Assembly (NCBI RefSeq): GCF_040448685.1
Contig: NZ_CP159290.1
Coordinates: 744,001-808,000 of the forward strand
DNA from: Cellulosimicrobium sp. ES-005
Lineage (GTDB): Bacteria; Actinomycetota; Actinomycetes; Actinomycetales; Cellulomonadaceae
Direction of reading: 5' to 3'
Length of the DNA stretch: 64,000 bases
The position numbers were made by a program, and so were the translations under genes. The notes under the pieces are model-generated. The model made no database searches and was not told the origin of the DNA. It saw only the letters and a program-made list of their open reading frames with translations. Shown in pieces: positions 8,095-15,345 of this stretch. Each line of letters begins with the position of its first letter. Position 1 is the stretch's first letter.

Positions 8095-9038
8095 CGGGCG
8101 CCCTCCTTCCGGGTCAGAGCGAGGAAGACGTCGTCGAGCGTGGGCTTGACGACGCTGACCCCGACGACGGCGAGGTCGTGGGAGTCGGCCGCGGCGAGGA
8201 CGTCGCGGATCGTGCGGACGGGGTCGTCGCTCGGCGCGGTGAGCGACAGGTCCTTGTCGTCCGTGGTCGTGCGGGCGAGCCCCAGCGCCGGCGCGAGCCC
8301 GACGGCGGCCGCGAGGCTCGCGGGGTCGTCGAACGCGACCCGGACGTGGTCGCCGGCGACGAGGGCCTTGAGCTCGGCGGCCGTGCCGCGCGCGGCGACG
8401 CGGCCGTCGTGCAGGACGGCGATCGTGTCGGCGAGGCGGTCGGCCTCCTCCAGGTACTGGGTCGTGAGCAGGACCGTCGTGCCGTCGGCCGCCAGGCCGC
8501 GCACCACGTCCCAGAGCTGGGCGCGCGAGGCGGGGTCGAGCCCCGTCGTCGGCTCGTCCAGGACGAGGACGGCCGGGTCGGCGACGAGGCTGATCGCGAG
8601 GTCGAGGCGGCGGCGCATGCCGCCCGAGTACGTCCCGACGCGGCGGTCGGCGGCGTCGGCGAGGTCGAAGCGGGCGAGGAGCTCGTCCGCGCGTCGACGC
8701 ACCGAGCGCCGGGGCAGGTGGGCGAGCTCGCCCATCATGACGAGGTTCTCGCGGCCCGTCTGGAACTCGTCCACCGACGCGTACTGGCCCGTGAGCGCGA
8801 TGGTCTCGCGCACGCGCGCCGCGTCGTGCACGACGTCGGCCCCCGCGACGCGGGCCGTGCCGCCGTCGGGGCGGACGAGGGTCGTGAGGATGTTGACGGT
8901 CGTGGTCTTGCCGGCGCCGTTGGGCCCGAGCAGCGCGAAGATCTCGCCGCGGCGCACGGTCAGGTCGACGCCGCGCAGCACGGCGTGGTCGCCGTAGGAC
9001 TTCTCGAGCCCCTGCACGGCGATCATCGGTTCGGTCAT
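8091..9038 (-). CDS. ABC exporter ATPase, DrrA-like
   Basis: A 315-residue ATPase: Walker A GPNGAGKTT at residues 38-46, signature YSGGMRRRLDLA, Walker B VLVLDEPTTGLD, then a ~90-residue C-terminal extension typical of DrrA-type proteins (FLALTRKEGAR at the end). The start at 9038 is favoured over upstream ATGs because AAGGAGAAGG precedes it and the fold begins there. It is the first gene of a three-gene cluster (ATPase, permease, TetR). Repeated operator-like sequences lie about 50 bases upstream. Confidence 0.92.
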   Translation of the reverse strand: MTEPMIAVQGLEKSYGDHAVLRGVDLTVRRGEIFALLGPNGAGKTTTVNILTTLVRPDGGTARVAGADVVHDAARVRETIALTGQYASVDEFQTGRENLVMMGELAHLPRRSVRRRADELLARFDLADAADRRVGTYSGGMRRRLDLAISLVADPAVLVLDEPTTGLDPASRAQLWDVVRGLAADGTTVLLTTQYLEEADRLADTIAVLHDGRVAARGTAAELKALVAGDHVRVAFDDPASLAAAVGLAPALGLARTTTDDKDLSLTAPSDDPVRTIRDVLAAADSHDLAVVGVSVVKPTLDDVFLALTRKEGAR

Positions 9039-9087
9039 CGCCTTCTCCTTCTCGGTCGGACGTGCTGGCCGGTGTGCGGCGCACACA

Positions 9088-9128
9088 GGCGTGTATGCCA
9101 TAAACGATGTGTACACCATAAACACGCC
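9088..9128. promoter_or_regulatory. Repeated operator-like sequence upstream of the DrrAB-type exporter
   Basis: Two direct repeats, GTGTATGCCATAAAC (9091-9105) and GTGTACACCATAAAC (9109-9123), match at 13 of 15 bases with an 18-base period. The whole is flanked by GGCGTGT (9088-9094) and its complement ACACGCC (9122-9128), and it contains the palindrome GTGTACAC. It is AT-rich against its surroundings and ends 50 bases before the ATPase start. It is a good candidate binding site for the TetR protein encoded at the end of the operon. Confidence 0.6.
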
Positions 9129-9175
9129 TCGACGCGCGGGTCAAGGGCGGGGTGCCCGCCGAGGGGGCGAGGCAC

Positions 9176-9259
9176 GAGGTAGACCCGTGGTCGCGCGAGG
9201 TAGAGCCGTGGTCTCCCGAGGTAGAGCCCTGGTCTCCCGAGGTAGAGCGGTGGTGGCTA
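9176..9259 (+). repeat. Tandem array of the 21-bp repeat, four units
   Basis: Four head-to-tail units of exactly 21 bases start at 9176, 9197, 9218 and 9239. Each begins GAGGTAGA followed by (G/C)CC(G/C)TGGTC and a short GC-rich tail; the fourth diverges after GAGGTAGAGCGGTGG. The last unit carries CTACCTCG (9257-9264), which pairs with CGAGGTAG (9238-9245). The stop codon of the MFS gene, read leftward, falls within the last unit. Confidence 0.9.
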
Positions 9260-10639
9260 CCTCGCGTGAGAGCGGGGGGATCCCGTGAGGGCGAGTCCGA
9301 TCCCCGTCATGAGCACGAGCGCGCCAAGCACGACGGCGACCGGCGTCGTCCACGTCCCGGTCGCCGTGTGCAGGGCCCCGGCCAGGGTCGGGGCGACCGC
9401 CGCGAGGCAGTAGCCCACCGACTGCACCGTCGCCGAGGCCTGACGTCCCCGGCGGACGGTCGGGAAGCGTTGCGCGACGAGCGTGAAGATGACCACGAAG
9501 TTCGCCGCCTGTGCGATCCCGGCCATCGACGCCCACACCGCCCACAGGTCCGGCGCGACGAGCAGACCGACCGGCAGCGTCAGCCACAGCACCGCGATCG
9601 CGGCGAAGCTCTGACGCAGCGACCATCGCCGCACCGCGAGCGGCACGGCGAGCCCGCCGACGATCGCGAACCCCTGGAACAGCGACGCCGCCCCGCCCGA
9701 CGCCGCGCGGGGGATCCCCGCCAGGTCCTCCAGGATGAGCGGCAGCCACGCCGTGAGCGCGTAGAAGCTCGACGACTGGAGCGCGAACATCGCGCACAGC
9801 CACCACGTGAACGGCGTCGCGAGGACGTGGCGCTCGCGGGCGGCGGCGGGGTCGGTGCCCGTGACGCCCTCCGCGGCCGCGGAGGCGAGCCTGCCCGGGT
9901 CGGGGGAGGCGCCGTCGTCCCCACCACCCGCGTCGTGCGGTGCGGGCCGCTCTCCGGGGTCGGGTGCCGTCGTGCCCGACCCCGGCCGGCTCGCCGGGGT
10001 GGTCGTCGCCCGCCCGGGCCTGCTCGGTTCGCGCGGGACCGCGCGCAGCCACCACACGAGCGCGACGACCGCGAGGACGGACCAGGACGCGAGCGCCCAG
10101 CGCCACCCGACGGCGTCGGCCAGGGGCGCGGTGAGCGCGGTCGTCGCGACGGTCCCCACGTTGATCGCCGCCGTGTACAGGCCCGTCACCGTCGCGACGT
10201 GCCCGGGGAAGTCGCGCTGCGCGATCATCGGGACGGCGAGGTTCGCCGTCGTGATGCCGAGCCCCAGGAGCACCGTCCCCGCGAACGTCCCGGCGGTGCC
10301 GAGGCCAGCCGTGCCGAGGACGGAGAGGTCCGCCGAGCGCAGGAGCGTCCCGACGAGGATCAGCCCGAGCGCGACCGCGATCGCGGTGCGCAGCGACGAC
10401 CGCCCCAGCAGCCCCGCGACCGCCGGCGTCGCCACGGCGAAGCAGAGCACGGGGATGCCCGTGAGCAGGCCCGCGGCCGCCGCCGTGAGGTGCAGGTCCG
10501 CCGCGACGTCCGCGACGACCGGCGGCAGCGCCGTGAGCGGCGCGCGCAGGTTGACCGCGACCAGCAGCACCGCGACGAGCAGCACGCCGTCGATCCCGCC
10601 GCGGAACGTGATCGGGCGGGGCGGCCGGGACGGCGGCAT
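9257..10639 (-). CDS. MFS exporter, CynX/NimT (cyanate-transporter-like) family
   Basis: A 460-residue protein with about twelve hydrophobic segments and a polar Pro/Gly/Asp loop (~residues 205-265) dividing two six-helix halves. Motifs such as NLRAPLTALPPVV near the N-terminus and the even helix pattern fit the CynX/NimT branch of the major facilitator superfamily, often linked to uptake or efflux of small anions or nitroimidazoles. GGAGGT precedes the ATG at 10639. It lies 62 bases behind a MarR gene on the same strand, so the pair is probably one MarR-controlled efflux operon. Its TAG stop lies in a 21-bp repeat unit, so the repeat has supplied the end of the gene. Confidence 0.85.
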   Translation of the reverse strand: MPPSRPPRPITFRGGIDGVLLVAVLLVAVNLRAPLTALPPVVADVAADLHLTAAAAGLLTGIPVLCFAVATPAVAGLLGRSSLRTAIAVALGLILVGTLLRSADLSVLGTAGLGTAGTFAGTVLLGLGITTANLAVPMIAQRDFPGHVATVTGLYTAAINVGTVATTALTAPLADAVGWRWALASWSVLAVVALVWWLRAVPREPSRPGRATTTPASRPGSGTTAPDPGERPAPHDAGGGDDGASPDPGRLASAAAEGVTGTDPAAARERHVLATPFTWWLCAMFALQSSSFYALTAWLPLILEDLAGIPRAASGGAASLFQGFAIVGGLAVPLAVRRWSLRQSFAAIAVLWLTLPVGLLVAPDLWAVWASMAGIAQAANFVVIFTLVAQRFPTVRRGRQASATVQSVGYCLAAVAPTLAGALHTATGTWTTPVAVVLGALVLMTGIGLALTGSPRSHAR

Positions 10640-10701
10640 CGGGCGGTGACCTCCGGGTGCGGGCGCGTCGACGCCGCCCGCCCGATCAGCCGGGCCGTCG
10701 G

Positions 10702-11202
10702 TCAGTCGTCGAACTGTCCTACGACTGTACGCAGGAGCGCCGCGAGCGCAGGGCGGCCGCCGGGCTCCAGCGCGTCGAGGATGCGGGCCTCCACCGCGAG
10801 CAGGTCGGTCATCGCCGTGTCGACGCGCTCCAGGCCCTCGGGCGTGAGCTCCACGAGCACGCCGCGCCGGTCGTCGGGGGACCGACGGCGCAGCACGAGC
10901 CCGCGCTCCTCGAGCCGGTCGATGCGGTTCGTCATGGTCCCGCTGGTCACGAGGGTCTGCGTGACCAGCGCCCCGGGCGACAGGCGGTACGGCTCGCCGG
11001 CCCGCCGCAGCGCCGACAGCACGTCGAACTCCCACGTCTCGAGGTGCCCGCGCGCGAACGCCGTGCGCCGCGCGCGGTCGAGGTGCCGGGCGAGCCGGTC
11101 GACGCGCGAGAACACCGTGAGCGGCTCGACGTCGAGGTCGGGGCGCTCGCGCTGCCACGCCGCGACGATGCGGTCGACCTCGTCCTCGTGCTGCTGCTCC
11201 AT
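10702..11202 (-). CDS. MarR-family regulator of the MFS exporter
   Basis: A 166-residue protein starting at the ATG at 11202. An in-frame start 11 codons upstream would overlap the operator. It has the MarR winged helix: ALVTQTLVTSGTMTNRIDRLEERGLV at residues ~75-100, then the wing RRSPDDRRGVLVELTPEG. An N-terminal helical arm (QHEDEVDRIVAAWQRERPDL) resembles the MarR branch that guards efflux pumps. It is cotranscribed with the downstream MFS gene. A TCTTGA-type double palindrome just upstream makes autorepression likely. Confidence 0.9.
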   Translation of the reverse strand: MEQQHEDEVDRIVAAWQRERPDLDVEPLTVFSRVDRLARHLDRARRTAFARGHLETWEFDVLSALRRAGEPYRLSPGALVTQTLVTSGTMTNRIDRLEERGLVLRRRSPDDRRGVLVELTPEGLERVDTAMTDLLAVEARILDALEPGGRPALAALLRTVVGQFDD

Positions 11203-11223
11203 GACGCGAGGGTACTCGACGTG

Positions 11224-11244
11224 TCTCGACATCAAGACTCTTGA
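11224..11244. promoter_or_regulatory. MarR operator: two overlapping TCAAGA palindromes
   Basis: TCTCGACATCAAGA (11224-11237; arms match 5 of 6) overlaps TCAAGACTCTTGA (11232-11244; perfect 6-base arms). This TCTTGA...TCAAGA pattern is a usual MarR-type recognition sequence. It lies 22-42 bases upstream of the regulator start, where binding would block transcription of the MarR-MFS operon. Confidence 0.65.
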
Positions 11245-11289
11245 CGGCTCGCCTGTCGTTACCGCACGCCGTCGGAGAACCGGCGTCGC

Positions 11290-11320
11290 GAGGTAGAGCC
11301 CTGGTCGCGCGAGGTAGAGC
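11290..11320 (+). repeat. 21-bp repeat, one full unit and one broken unit
   Basis: A full unit (11290-11310) is followed by GAGGTAGAGC (11311-11320), after which the repeat breaks off into TGTGAGTC. A further GAGGTAGAGCC stands at 11394-11404, preceded by GCCGTGGTCG (11379-11388). These pieces lie directly left of the IS110 transposase gene and mark the insertion target. Confidence 0.85.
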
Positions 11321-11404
11321 TGTGAGTCTTGCGGTGGCTGGTCTGGGATCGGCTGGTGAGGATGGCGTCGGCTGCTCGCCGTGGTCGTGACTCGAGGTAG
11401 AGCC

Positions 11405-11616
11405 GGCCCTGTTGGGGGTGCCCTGCTACGGATCTGTCCGGCTGGGGTGGGCGGCCGGCGCTGTTCTGGCCCACCTCGGTGTCCTGATCAGAAGGGTGTC
11501 CGCCCCGGTGGGGCGTGACTCGTCACAGTGTTGTCCCGAAGTGACTCCTACCCAGGCCGGCGCCGGCCGCCAGCGGCCGGACCGTCGTCCCTGGAGTAGG
11601 AAGGACCCGAGCCACC
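11405..11616 (+). ncRNA. Possible bridge RNA region of the IS110 element
   Basis: IS110-group elements encode a structured guide RNA in the non-coding end upstream of the recombinase. This stretch fits in position and length and has strong stems: CGCCCC-GGT-GGGGCG (11501-11515), GTGAC-TC-GTCAC (11515-11526) and the 14-base palindrome GGCCGGCGCCGGCC (11555-11568). AGAAGGGT at 11490-11497 resembles AGAAGGAT at the right end of the element, as a donor guide might. If the element begins at 11322, GTGGTCG and CGAGGTAGAGCC (11381-11404) would also lie in the RNA and match the target. This is an inference without covariation support. Confidence 0.35.
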
Positions 11617-12684
11617 ATGACCATCGTCGCGCATGCGCACCCGTTCGTCGTGGGTGTGGACACCCATGCCCGCAACCACGTCCTAGCGATCCTGACCGGC
11701 ACTGGTGAGGTCATCGATACCCGAGAGTTCCCGACCACGAGCGCGGGCCTGGCCCGGGCGATCGCGTGGGTCGCGCGCCGCACCGGTGGTGATCTCGCCG
11801 TGTTGTGGGTGATCGAGGGCGTCGCGTCCTATGGTGCGGGCCTGACCGGCGCCGTCGAACGGGCGGGCTACGAGGTCGTCGAGGCCGCGCGGATGGACGC
11901 GCGCGCCCACCACGGGATCGGCAAGTCCGACCCGTTGGACGCTGCCCGCATCGGTGCCGCCGTCCTGGCGCTGGATACCGACCAGCTGCGCCGTCCTCGC
12001 CGGGGCGACGGCATCCGAGCCGCCCTACGCGTCCTGGTCACCGCCCGCGACCACATGACAGGCGAACGCACCGCCACCATCAACGCACTGACCGCCCTGG
12101 CCCGCGTGGTCGACCTCGGCCCCGACGCCCGCAAGCCACTGACCCGCACCCAGATCGCCGCAGTCGCGCGCTGGCGCCCGCGCGAGGAAGACCTCGCCAC
12201 CGCGACCGCACGCACCGAAGCCGTCCGCCTGGCCAAGCGCGTGAACGAGCTCGACGAACAGATCGCCGCCAACCAGGCCCGCTTGACCGAGCTCGTCCAA
12301 GCCAGCCAGGCCGCACCGCTGCTGACCAAGATCGGCATCGGCCCCGTCACCGCCGCGATCGCCCTGACCGCCTGGTCCCACCCCGGCCGGGTCCGCTCCG
12401 AAGCAGCCTTCGCCGCCCTGGCCGGGGTGAACCCCATCCCCGCGTCCTCGGGCAACACCATCCGTCACCGACTCAACCGCGGCGGCGACCGCCGCCTGAA
12501 CAAAGCCCTGCACATCGCCGTCCTGACCCGCATGACCCACGACCCCGAAACCCGCGCCTACATCGAACGACGACGAGCCCAAGGACGCACCACCCGAGAG
12601 ATCCGACGCTGCCTCAAGCGCTATCTCGCCCGCCAGATCTACAGGACCCTCAACACCACCGAACCCGCCACCACCCCAGCTTGA
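11617..12684 (+). CDS. IS110-family transposase (bridge-RNA-type recombinase)
   Basis: A 355-residue protein, full length for the family. The N-terminal RuvC-like domain shows D15 (VVGVDTH), E67 (WVIEGVASYG) and D105/D108 (KSDPLDAARI), the DEDD set. A coiled linker spans ~160-230. The C-terminal transposase_20 domain has LLTKIGIGPVTAAIAL and NPIPASSGNTIRHRLNRGGDRRLN, where S277 or S278 is the expected nucleophile. AGTAGGAAGGA at 11595-11605 supports the ATG. The gene looks intact. It recombines circular element DNA into target sites chosen by an RNA guide. Codon use is less G/C-ended than in its neighbours in several stretches, consistent with recent arrival. Confidence 0.95.
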   Translation: MTIVAHAHPFVVGVDTHARNHVLAILTGTGEVIDTREFPTTSAGLARAIAWVARRTGGDLAVLWVIEGVASYGAGLTGAVERAGYEVVEAARMDARAHHGIGKSDPLDAARIGAAVLALDTDQLRRPRRGDGIRAALRVLVTARDHMTGERTATINALTALARVVDLGPDARKPLTRTQIAAVARWRPREEDLATATARTEAVRLAKRVNELDEQIAANQARLTELVQASQAAPLLTKIGIGPVTAAIALTAWSHPGRVRSEAAFAALAGVNPIPASSGNTIRHRLNRGGDRRLNKALHIAVLTRMTHDPETRAYIERRRAQGRTTREIRRCLKRYLARQIYRTLNTTEPATTPA

Positions 12685-12701
12685 CGAACATAGAAGGATC
12701 C

Positions 12702-12752
12702 GTGGTCGCACGAGGTAGAGCCCTGGTCGACCGGGGTAGAACCGCGGTTGCC
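12702..12752 (+). repeat. 21-bp repeat array right of the IS110 element
   Basis: A half unit (GTGGTCGCAC, 12702-12711) is followed by a full unit (12712-12732) and a degenerate one (GGGGTAGAACCGCGGTTGCC, 12733-12752). The orientation is the same as the arrays at 9.2 and 11.3 kb. Joined to the left-hand piece, the half unit restores one complete 21-base unit, which locates the insertion. Confidence 0.85.
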
Positions 12753-12837
12753 GGCCACGTCGCGGACCGTCGTCGCGAACCTGTCACCGCGGGCAGCTGC
12801 CCGGGTGAGCGACGACCAGGGTGAGACGACGTCGGGC

Positions 12838-12928
12838 GGGGTGGGTGGTGGTGCCGCGTCGTGGCGGGCCTGGCGGGAGCCGCGAGGAACGAGCGGCGGA
12901 TGGTAGACGCGGCACCACCACCCACCCC
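12838..12928. terminator. Hairpin with 23-bp perfect arms, probable bidirectional terminator
   Basis: The left arm 12838-12860 (ending GTGGTGCCGCGTC) is exactly complementary to 12906-12928 across a 45-base loop, which has its own CCGC/GCGG stem. It lies in the 370-base gap between the IS110 transposase and the convergent NatB-like gene. Repeat arrays in opposite orientation flank it (12702-12752 and 12958-13041), so the whole gap is roughly symmetrical. GGGCAGCTGCCC at 12791-12802 is a further palindrome. I see no gene in this gap. Confidence 0.65.
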
Positions 12929-12957
12929 GACCGCCCAACGCGACCACACGCCGTCGG

Positions 12958-13041
12958 GCACGACCACGGCTCTACCCCGCGCGACCACGGCTCTACCTCG
13001 GCCGACCAGGGCTCTACCTCGGCCGACCACGGTTCTACCTC
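12958..13041 (-). repeat. Tandem array of the 21-bp repeat, four units, inverted
   Basis: Four exact 21-base units in the reverse direction start at 12958, 12979, 13000 and 13021. Each reads CGACCA(C/G)GG then (C/T)TCTACC on the + strand. They end 13 bases before the stop of the NatB-like gene. They are inverted relative to the three arrays to the left. Confidence 0.9.
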
Positions 13042-13054
13042 GCGTGGCCCCGGG

Positions 13055-14263
13055 TCAGGCGGTGCGGAGGGCGTCCTTGAGCCTGACGCGCGCGCCGGTG
13101 CGCAGGACCGCGTTGGAGTAGATCTTCGCGGCGAGCCACACGAGCACCGGGATGACGGCGAGCGAGAGGCCGAGCGCGAGGAGCGCCTCCCAGGTCTCGG
13201 CGCTGCCGAGCGCGATGCGCACGGGCATGAGGAGCGGCGAGCACAGCGGGACGAACGACAGCCACACGACGAGCGGGTTGTCCGGGGCCCAGGGCGCGAC
13301 GGAGATGCCCACGACGTACGGCACGATCATGAGGAACGTGACGGGGGTCGTGACGGCGCCGACGTCCTCCTGGCGCGAGACGAGCGCGCCGAGGCCGGCC
13401 ATGAGGAGCGCGTAGCTCACGAACCCGACGACGAACCACACGAGCGCCCAGACGGCCGCGGTGCCGAGGTCGATCGTCGACGTGTCGACGAGGCCGAGGC
13501 CGAGCGCGGTCCCGACGCCCGCGAGCACGACGAGCGCGACCTGCCCCAGCCCCACCAGGCCGATCCCGAGCACCTTGCCCGCCATGAGCTGCCAGGGCCG
13601 GACGGTCGAGAGCAGGAGCTCGACGACGCGGCTCGTCTTCTCCTCGACGACGCCCTGCGCGATGAGCTGGCCGCTGATCATGATGGCCATGAAGAGCAGG
13701 ATCCCGGTGACGAGGCCGGTGACGTAGCGGGTCGGGTCGAACTCGCTGGGTTCGCCGATCGTGCGGACGGTCGGCTCGGCGGTCGCGATGTCGCCCGCGA
13801 CCTGGGCGGGGTCGCCGCCGAGGCTCGCGACGGCGTCGGACAGCGCGGTCTGCTGGGCGAGGGTCGTGAAGACGGCCGTGAGGCCGGGGGAGAGCTCGGT
13901 GTCCACGACGACGGTGGGCGCGTCGGCGGAGCCGGTGACGAGGGCGTCGAGGTCGCCGTCGCGCACCTGGGTCTCGCCCGCGGCGTCGTCGGCGACGTCG
14001 ACGGTCTCGACCTCGGTGCCGAGCGTGCCGCCCGTGGCCTCGATCGACTCCGCGAGCGCGGCGGTCTGCGGCGTGACGCCGACGCGCTCGGCGGTCGGGC
14101 CGGACGAGCTCGCGGCGTTGAGCACGAGCCCGCCGAGCACGACCGCGCCGACGAGGATCACGGTGAGCCAGACGAACGACTTCGAGCGGAGCCGCGTCAT
14201 GATCTCGCGGCTCGCGACGAGGCGGATCGCGCCCCAGGACGTCAACGAGGTCCCCGTGCTCAT
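13055..14263 (-). CDS. ABC-2 type exporter permease, NatB-like
   Basis: A 402-residue membrane protein. Helix 1 (SFVWLTVILVGAVVLGGLV) is at ~residues 29-47, then a ~125-residue extracytoplasmic domain with GETQVRDGDLDALV and ELSPGLTAVFTTL. Five or six C-terminal helices surround the conserved VVEEKTSRVVELLLSTVRPWQLMAGK loop typical of NatB/YhaP. The start overlaps the ATPase stop by four bases (ATGA). In Bacillus NatAB exports sodium; in actinobacteria the substrate of such pairs is usually unknown. Confidence 0.88.
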   Translation of the reverse strand: MSTGTSLTSWGAIRLVASREIMTRLRSKSFVWLTVILVGAVVLGGLVLNAASSSGPTAERVGVTPQTAALAESIEATGGTLGTEVETVDVADDAAGETQVRDGDLDALVTGSADAPTVVVDTELSPGLTAVFTTLAQQTALSDAVASLGGDPAQVAGDIATAEPTVRTIGEPSEFDPTRYVTGLVTGILLFMAIMISGQLIAQGVVEEKTSRVVELLLSTVRPWQLMAGKVLGIGLVGLGQVALVVLAGVGTALGLGLVDTSTIDLGTAAVWALVWFVVGFVSYALLMAGLGALVSRQEDVGAVTTPVTFLMIVPYVVGISVAPWAPDNPLVVWLSFVPLCSPLLMPVRIALGSAETWEALLALGLSLAVIPVLVWLAAKIYSNAVLRTGARVRLKDALRTA

Positions 14264-15240
14264 GCCCCCACCTCCACGGTCTCGGCGGCCGCGGCGGCCG
14301 GCTTCTCCTCGGCGCTCACGACGTCGCGGTACAGCTCGGTGAGCGACGGCCGGACGAGCGAGAACTCGTGCACCGGTCCGGCGGCGAGCGCCGCGCGCAG
14401 CACGGCCTGCTCGCGCCCGCTCGCCCCGTCGACGGCGGCGCCGTCGCCCGCGGTCCGGTCGCCCTGCGCGAGCTCGACGACGGTGCGGGACCCCTCCAGG
14501 CTGACGGCCCGTGCGTCGGGCACGGCGCCGATCCACGTCGCCCCGGGCGGCCCATCCACGACCCACCTCTCGGTCTCGGTCCGGCGGAGCTCGTCGATCG
14601 TGCCGACCTCGACCATCGCGCCGTCCTTGATGATCCCGACCCGGTCGCACAGGCGCTCCACGAGGTCGAGCTGGTGCGAGGAGAAGACGACGGGGACGCC
14701 CGCCTCGGCGCGGTCGCGGAGCACGTTGCTCATGACGTCGACGGCGACGGGGTCGAGCCCGCTGAACGGCTCGTCGAGCACGAGCAGCTCGGGATCGTGG
14801 GTGAGCGCGGCGGCGAGCTGGACGCGCTGCTGGTTGCCGAGCGAGAGCTTCTGCACCTCGTCGCCGCGGCGGGCCTCGACGCCGAGGGTCGTGGTCCAGC
14901 GTTCCATCGCGTCCTTCGCCTCGGCGGCGGACAGCCCGTGCAGCCGCGCGAGGTAGACGAGCTGCTCGCCGACCTTCATGCGCGGGTAGAGCCCGCGTTC
15001 CTCGGGCATGTAGCCGATGCGCCGCCGCGCGGCGAGGTCGATCGGCCGCCCGTCCCAGCGCACCTCGCCGCCGTCGGCGGCGAGCACGCCGAGGACGATG
15101 CGCATGGTCGTGGTCTTGCCGGCGCCGTTGGAGCCGACGAAGCCGAAGATCTCCCCGGCGCGCACGTCGAACGACGTCCCGCGCAGGGCGCGCACGTCGC
15201 CGTAGGTCTTGGTCAGCGAGTCGATCTCGAGTGTCGCCAT
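14260..15240 (-). CDS. ABC exporter ATPase, NatA-like
   Basis: A 326-residue ATPase: Walker A GSNGAGKTT at residues 36-44, signature LSLGNQQRVQLA (the LSxGNxQ form of NatA), Walker B LLVLDEPFSGLD, and a C-terminal ~90-residue domain with the final SLVRPSLTELYRDVVSAEE. It pairs with the NatB-like permease, with which it overlaps by four bases. The start was set at 15240, where the fold begins (MATLEIDSLTKTYG); no strong ribosome site is seen. The 105 bases downstream of the next gene upstream hold no recognisable feature. Confidence 0.9.
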   Translation of the reverse strand: MATLEIDSLTKTYGDVRALRGTSFDVRAGEIFGFVGSNGAGKTTTMRIVLGVLAADGGEVRWDGRPIDLAARRRIGYMPEERGLYPRMKVGEQLVYLARLHGLSAAEAKDAMERWTTTLGVEARRGDEVQKLSLGNQQRVQLAAALTHDPELLVLDEPFSGLDPVAVDVMSNVLRDRAEAGVPVVFSSHQLDLVERLCDRVGIIKDGAMVEVGTIDELRRTETERWVVDGPPGATWIGAVPDARAVSLEGSRTVVELAQGDRTAGDGAAVDGASGREQAVLRAALAAGPVHEFSLVRPSLTELYRDVVSAEEKPAAAAAETVEVGA

Positions 15241-15345
15241 GCGCCCCAGACAACCACGGGGTCGCGCGTCCGGCACGGGACAGATGTCACGTCCTGCACC
15301 CACCCGACGGCCCGGGCGGGCCGTCCCCGGGACCGGGGCGGGCGC

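Larger units (their letters stand above)
11322..12704 (+). mobile_element. IS110-family insertion sequence (outer bounds)
   Basis: The element contains one transposase gene of the DEDD/serine IS110 type. It has a long non-coding left side, a right side of about 17 bases, and no terminal inverted repeats. The right junction is clear: unit sequence resumes at CCGTGGTCGCAC (12700-12711). Two left ends are possible. At 11320-11324 GTG is shared with 12702-12704; at 11403-11405 CCG is shared with 12700-12702 and the rejoined flanks rebuild a perfect 21-base unit. Length is therefore 1.3-1.38 kb, normal for the family. The 414 bases between the MarR start and the transposase hold only this left end, the MarR operator and repeat pieces. 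Confidence 0.8.

Noticed and set aside
11259-11474. A small leftward gene between the MarR gene and the transposase
   Set aside because: The frame has no ribosome site or known domain and overlaps the MarR operator, repeats and the IS left end.
9176-13041. The 21-bp arrays as CRISPR arrays
   Set aside because: Units are contiguous with no spacers, are too short, and no cas genes are in the window.
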